A stretch of 62,891 nucleotides of DNA from Intestinibacillus sp050255995 (GTDB lineage Bacteria; Bacillota; Clostridia; Oscillospirales; Butyricicoccaceae): positions 1 through 62,891 of the forward strand of contig JBFWIM010000002.1 of the NCBI GenBank assembly GCA_050255995.1, given 5' to 3'. How positions within the stretch are numbered: position 1 is the stretch's first letter; every line of letters starts with the position of its first letter. A program made the translations under genes and the position numbers. Below the pieces are notes generated by a model. That model saw nothing but the letters and a program-made list of their open reading frames with translations. It was not told the DNA's origin and did not search any database. Positions 61,389-62,891 of the stretch are shown here, in pieces.

Positions 61389-61516
61389 AGGTGTGCGGGG
61401 GTCGGGTTGTCCCCGCCATAAGCTGCGCCCGCATGCATCCCGCATTCATATACGGTCTGATAAAAAGCCGGACGGCCTTTTATACAAGCAAAATTTTAAA
61501 AATGGAGATGTTCAAT

Positions 61517-62644
61517 ATGAGAGAAATTCTGATCAAACCGAGCCTGTACAAGTTTAAGAACTTCGGCGAGTTCGCCAAGGAGTTCAACGTCGGCAAGGGC
61601 GATCTCGTTTTCACCAACGAGTTCATCTATACTCCTTTTATGAAGGACTACAACCTCGACGCAAACTTTGTTTTCCAGGAGAAGTTCGGCGCGGGCGAGC
61701 CGTCCGAGGAAATGATCGAAGCGATTTTTGAAGCCATCCCGTTTGACAGCTACGACCGCGTCATCTGCATCGGCGGCGGCGCGATCATGGATCTGGGCAA
61801 GCTGCTCGGTCTGGGCCGTCCGGACTCCGTTCACAACCTGTACTTCAAGAAGTTCCCGGCTGAGAAGAAGAAGTCCGTCATCGCCATCCCGACGACCTGC
61901 GGCACCGGCTCCGAGGTCACCGAAATCTCGGTTGCCATTGTTAAGGACGAAGCCGGTCAGACCACCAAACTCGGCCTCGTTACCGAGGAACTGATCCCGA
62001 ACACCGTTTGCCTGATTCCGGATCTGCTCAAGACCCTGCCGTACAAGCCCTTCGCATCCTCTGCGATCGACGCGCTGATCCATGCGGTTGAGTCCTACCT
62101 GTCCCCGTCCCGTGCGACCATGACCTCCGAGCTGTTCGGCGTCAAGGCCATGGAGCTGATCCTCGAAGGCTTCCGCCGCATCGGCGAGAACGGCCCCGAG
62201 GCGCGCCTCGATTTCCTGGAAGAGTTCGTCACCGCGTCTCTGTACGCCGGCGTCGCCTTCCTGCAGGCCGGCTGCGCGACCGTGCATGCGATGAGCTTCC
62301 CGCTCGGCGGCACCTATCATGTCCCGCACGGCGAGTCCAACTATGCGCTGTTCCCGAAGGTTCTTGAGAAGTACGACGCCATCAAGCCGGACGGCAAGAT
62401 CGCCGAGTTCAAGAAGACCGTTGCGCGCATTCTGGGCTGCTCCGAAGAGGAGTCCCTCAAGAAGCTGGCTGAGCTGGAGAACAAGATCCTGCCGCTCAAG
62501 CCGCTGCACGAGTACGGCTTCACCCAGGACGATATCGAGACCTTTGCGGATTCCGTTCTGGCGAATCAGCAGCGTCTGGTCGTCAACTCCTATGTGCCGC
62601 TGACCCGCGACCTGATCGTCGAGATCTACAGCGAGTGCTATTAA
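61517..62644 (+). CDS. 4hbD: 4-hydroxybutyrate dehydrogenase, iron-containing alcohol dehydrogenase family
   Basis: A 375-residue group III alcohol dehydrogenase: nucleotide-binding ICIGGGAIMDLGKLLGL, IPTTCGTGSEVTEIS, and metal ligands in SAIDALIHAVESYLS (Asp, His) and MSFPLGGTYHVPHGESNY (His). The opening REILIKPSLYKFKNFGEF and overall length match clostridial 4HbD, which reduces succinate semialdehyde to 4-hydroxybutyrate with NADH. The next gene, a 4-hydroxybutyryl-CoA dehydratase, strongly supports this. GGAG is 9 bases before the ATG. Confidence 0.92.
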   Translation: MREILIKPSLYKFKNFGEFAKEFNVGKGDLVFTNEFIYTPFMKDYNLDANFVFQEKFGAGEPSEEMIEAIFEAIPFDSYDRVICIGGGAIMDLGKLLGLGRPDSVHNLYFKKFPAEKKKSVIAIPTTCGTGSEVTEISVAIVKDEAGQTTKLGLVTEELIPNTVCLIPDLLKTLPYKPFASSAIDALIHAVESYLSPSRATMTSELFGVKAMELILEGFRRIGENGPEARLDFLEEFVTASLYAGVAFLQAGCATVHAMSFPLGGTYHVPHGESNYALFPKVLEKYDAIKPDGKIAEFKKTVARILGCSEEESLKKLAELENKILPLKPLHEYGFTQDDIETFADSVLANQQRLVVNSYVPLTRDLIVEIYSECY

Positions 62645-62672
62645 TCGAATTCCCCTTTGTTTTGTGACCTCA

Positions 62673-62696
62673 ACGGGGCGGTCTGTACCGCCCCGT
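62673..62696 (+). repeat. GC-rich hairpin between 4hbD and abfD
   Basis: ACGGGGCGGT (62673-62682) and ACCGCCCCGT (62687-62696), perfect 10-bp stem with a CTGT loop and no T-run. It is more likely an RNA-stability or processing element within the operon than a terminator. Confidence 0.6.
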
Positions 62697-62767
62697 CTGA
62701 TCCCGGGGCATTTCTGACACAGGCCCCACACATATGAGAAGGTTCTAGAAAGGAAGACTGATTCACT

Positions 62768-62891
62768 ATGATGACCAAAGAACAGTACATTGAAAGCCTG
62801 AAGAAGCTTAACCTTGACCTGTATATGTTTGGCAAGAAGGTAGAGGATCCGATCAACAACGAGATCATCCGTCCCTCGCTGAACTCTTTTG
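62768..62891 (+). CDS. abfD: 4-hydroxybutyryl-CoA dehydratase / vinylacetyl-CoA isomerase, N-terminal part
   Basis: The frame runs off the right edge after 41 codons. The start MTKEQYIESLKKLNLDLYMF followed by GKKVEDPINNEIIRPSLNS is the characteristic N-terminus of AbfD, the oxygen-sensitive FAD and [4Fe-4S] enzyme that turns 4-hydroxybutyryl-CoA into crotonyl-CoA. AAAGGA (62749-62754) lies 13 bases upstream; a second ATG follows at 62771. With 4hbD it marks the succinate/4-aminobutyrate route to butyrate. Confidence 0.88.
   Translation, partial: MMTKEQYIESLKKLNLDLYMFGKKVEDPINNEIIRPSLNSF

Larger units (their letters stand above)
61155..61516 (+). other. 362-base region between the ABC operon and the 4-hydroxybutyrate genes
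   Basis: It contains the ABC-operon terminator (61229-61270), a promoter (61360-61388) and a leader of about 120 nt. The leader has GCGGGG (61395-61400) pairing with CCCCGC (61411-61416), and a small GCC/GGC hairpin followed by CTTTT (61462-61481) that could be a weak attenuator. I do not recognise a known riboswitch, and the short open frames here are not convincing. Confidence 0.5.

Noticed and set aside
61255..61557. A 100-codon Phe-rich open frame between the ABC operon and 4hbD
   Set aside because: It starts inside a terminator, has no ribosome binding site, runs across the 4hbD promoter and overlaps the 4hbD start in another frame.

Overview
The window looks like a chromosomal segment of a GC-rich, spore-forming, low-oxygen Gram-positive bacterium of the class Clostridia, most likely an Oscillospirales-type gut organism. 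The reasons are spoIIR, a complete walRK-yycHI signalling set, paired glgC/glgD pyrophosphorylase subunits, a DnaD/DnaI primosome pair, RNase Y, and a right-hand end that starts the 4-hydroxybutyrate branch of butyrate production. The genus is not determined. I see no insertion sequence, prophage, CRISPR array, tRNA or rRNA; almost all of it is core genome in tight operons.

Layout. 1-8 kb (mostly minus): the start of a DUF4330 protein, spoIIR, ispE, a PHP-type phosphatase, a small DUF378 membrane protein (plus), an AlkD-like repair protein, then ymfF-ymfH (M16 peptidase pair), lgt and folD. 8-12 kb (plus): the translation and secretion operon ylxM-ffh-rpsP-khpA-rimM-trmD. 12-13 kb: a single PfkB-type sugar kinase behind an operator-like dyad. 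13-24 kb (minus): walR-walK-yycH-yycI, then murA, walJ and rlmH, with a Nudix hydrolase and a GH13 amylase just upstream of walR. 23-32 kb (minus): a complete glycogen operon, glgB-glgC-glgD-glgA-glgP. 32-36 kb (minus): cysteine desulfurase, thiI and cinA, divergent from purA. 37-41 kb: an acetyltransferase gene, ymdB, prs and an unusual glmU. 41-45 kb (plus): dnaD and dnaI, an SbcD-like phosphoesterase and a DUF3783 protein. 45-48 kb (minus): lexA-recG behind two LexA-box-like dyads. 48-51 kb (plus): an Asp23 protein, a FakA/YloV protein and pth. 51-54 kb (minus): pgeF, an orphan peptide-binding lipoprotein and mnmA. 54-56 kb: rny. 56-58.7 kb (minus): a YhaN-like ATPase gene broken by an in-frame UAG, then a Nudix gene. 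58.8-61.2 kb (plus): an amino-acid ABC transporter. 61.5-62.9 kb (plus): 4-hydroxybutyrate dehydrogenase and the start of 4-hydroxybutyryl-CoA dehydratase.

How the parts connect. The glycogen operon covers ADP-glucose formation, chain elongation, branching and phosphorolysis, and the amylase adds hydrolytic turnover. It is followed in the same direction by the Wal envelope-control system, MurA and WalJ. The cysteine desulfurase is placed to feed sulfur to ThiI. RecG lies directly behind LexA and so probably shares its SOS control.

I found no new multi-gene system. The most unusual items are a hairpin that would bury the spoIIR ribosome binding site in read-through RNA but not in RNA from a putative forespore promoter; the single-stop interruption of the YhaN-like ATPase; a GlmU whose uridylyltransferase half has lost its signature motifs; a 100-residue basic repeat tail on GlgB; a 28-bp perfect hairpin at 43.5 kb; and operator-like dyads at fruK and lexA.
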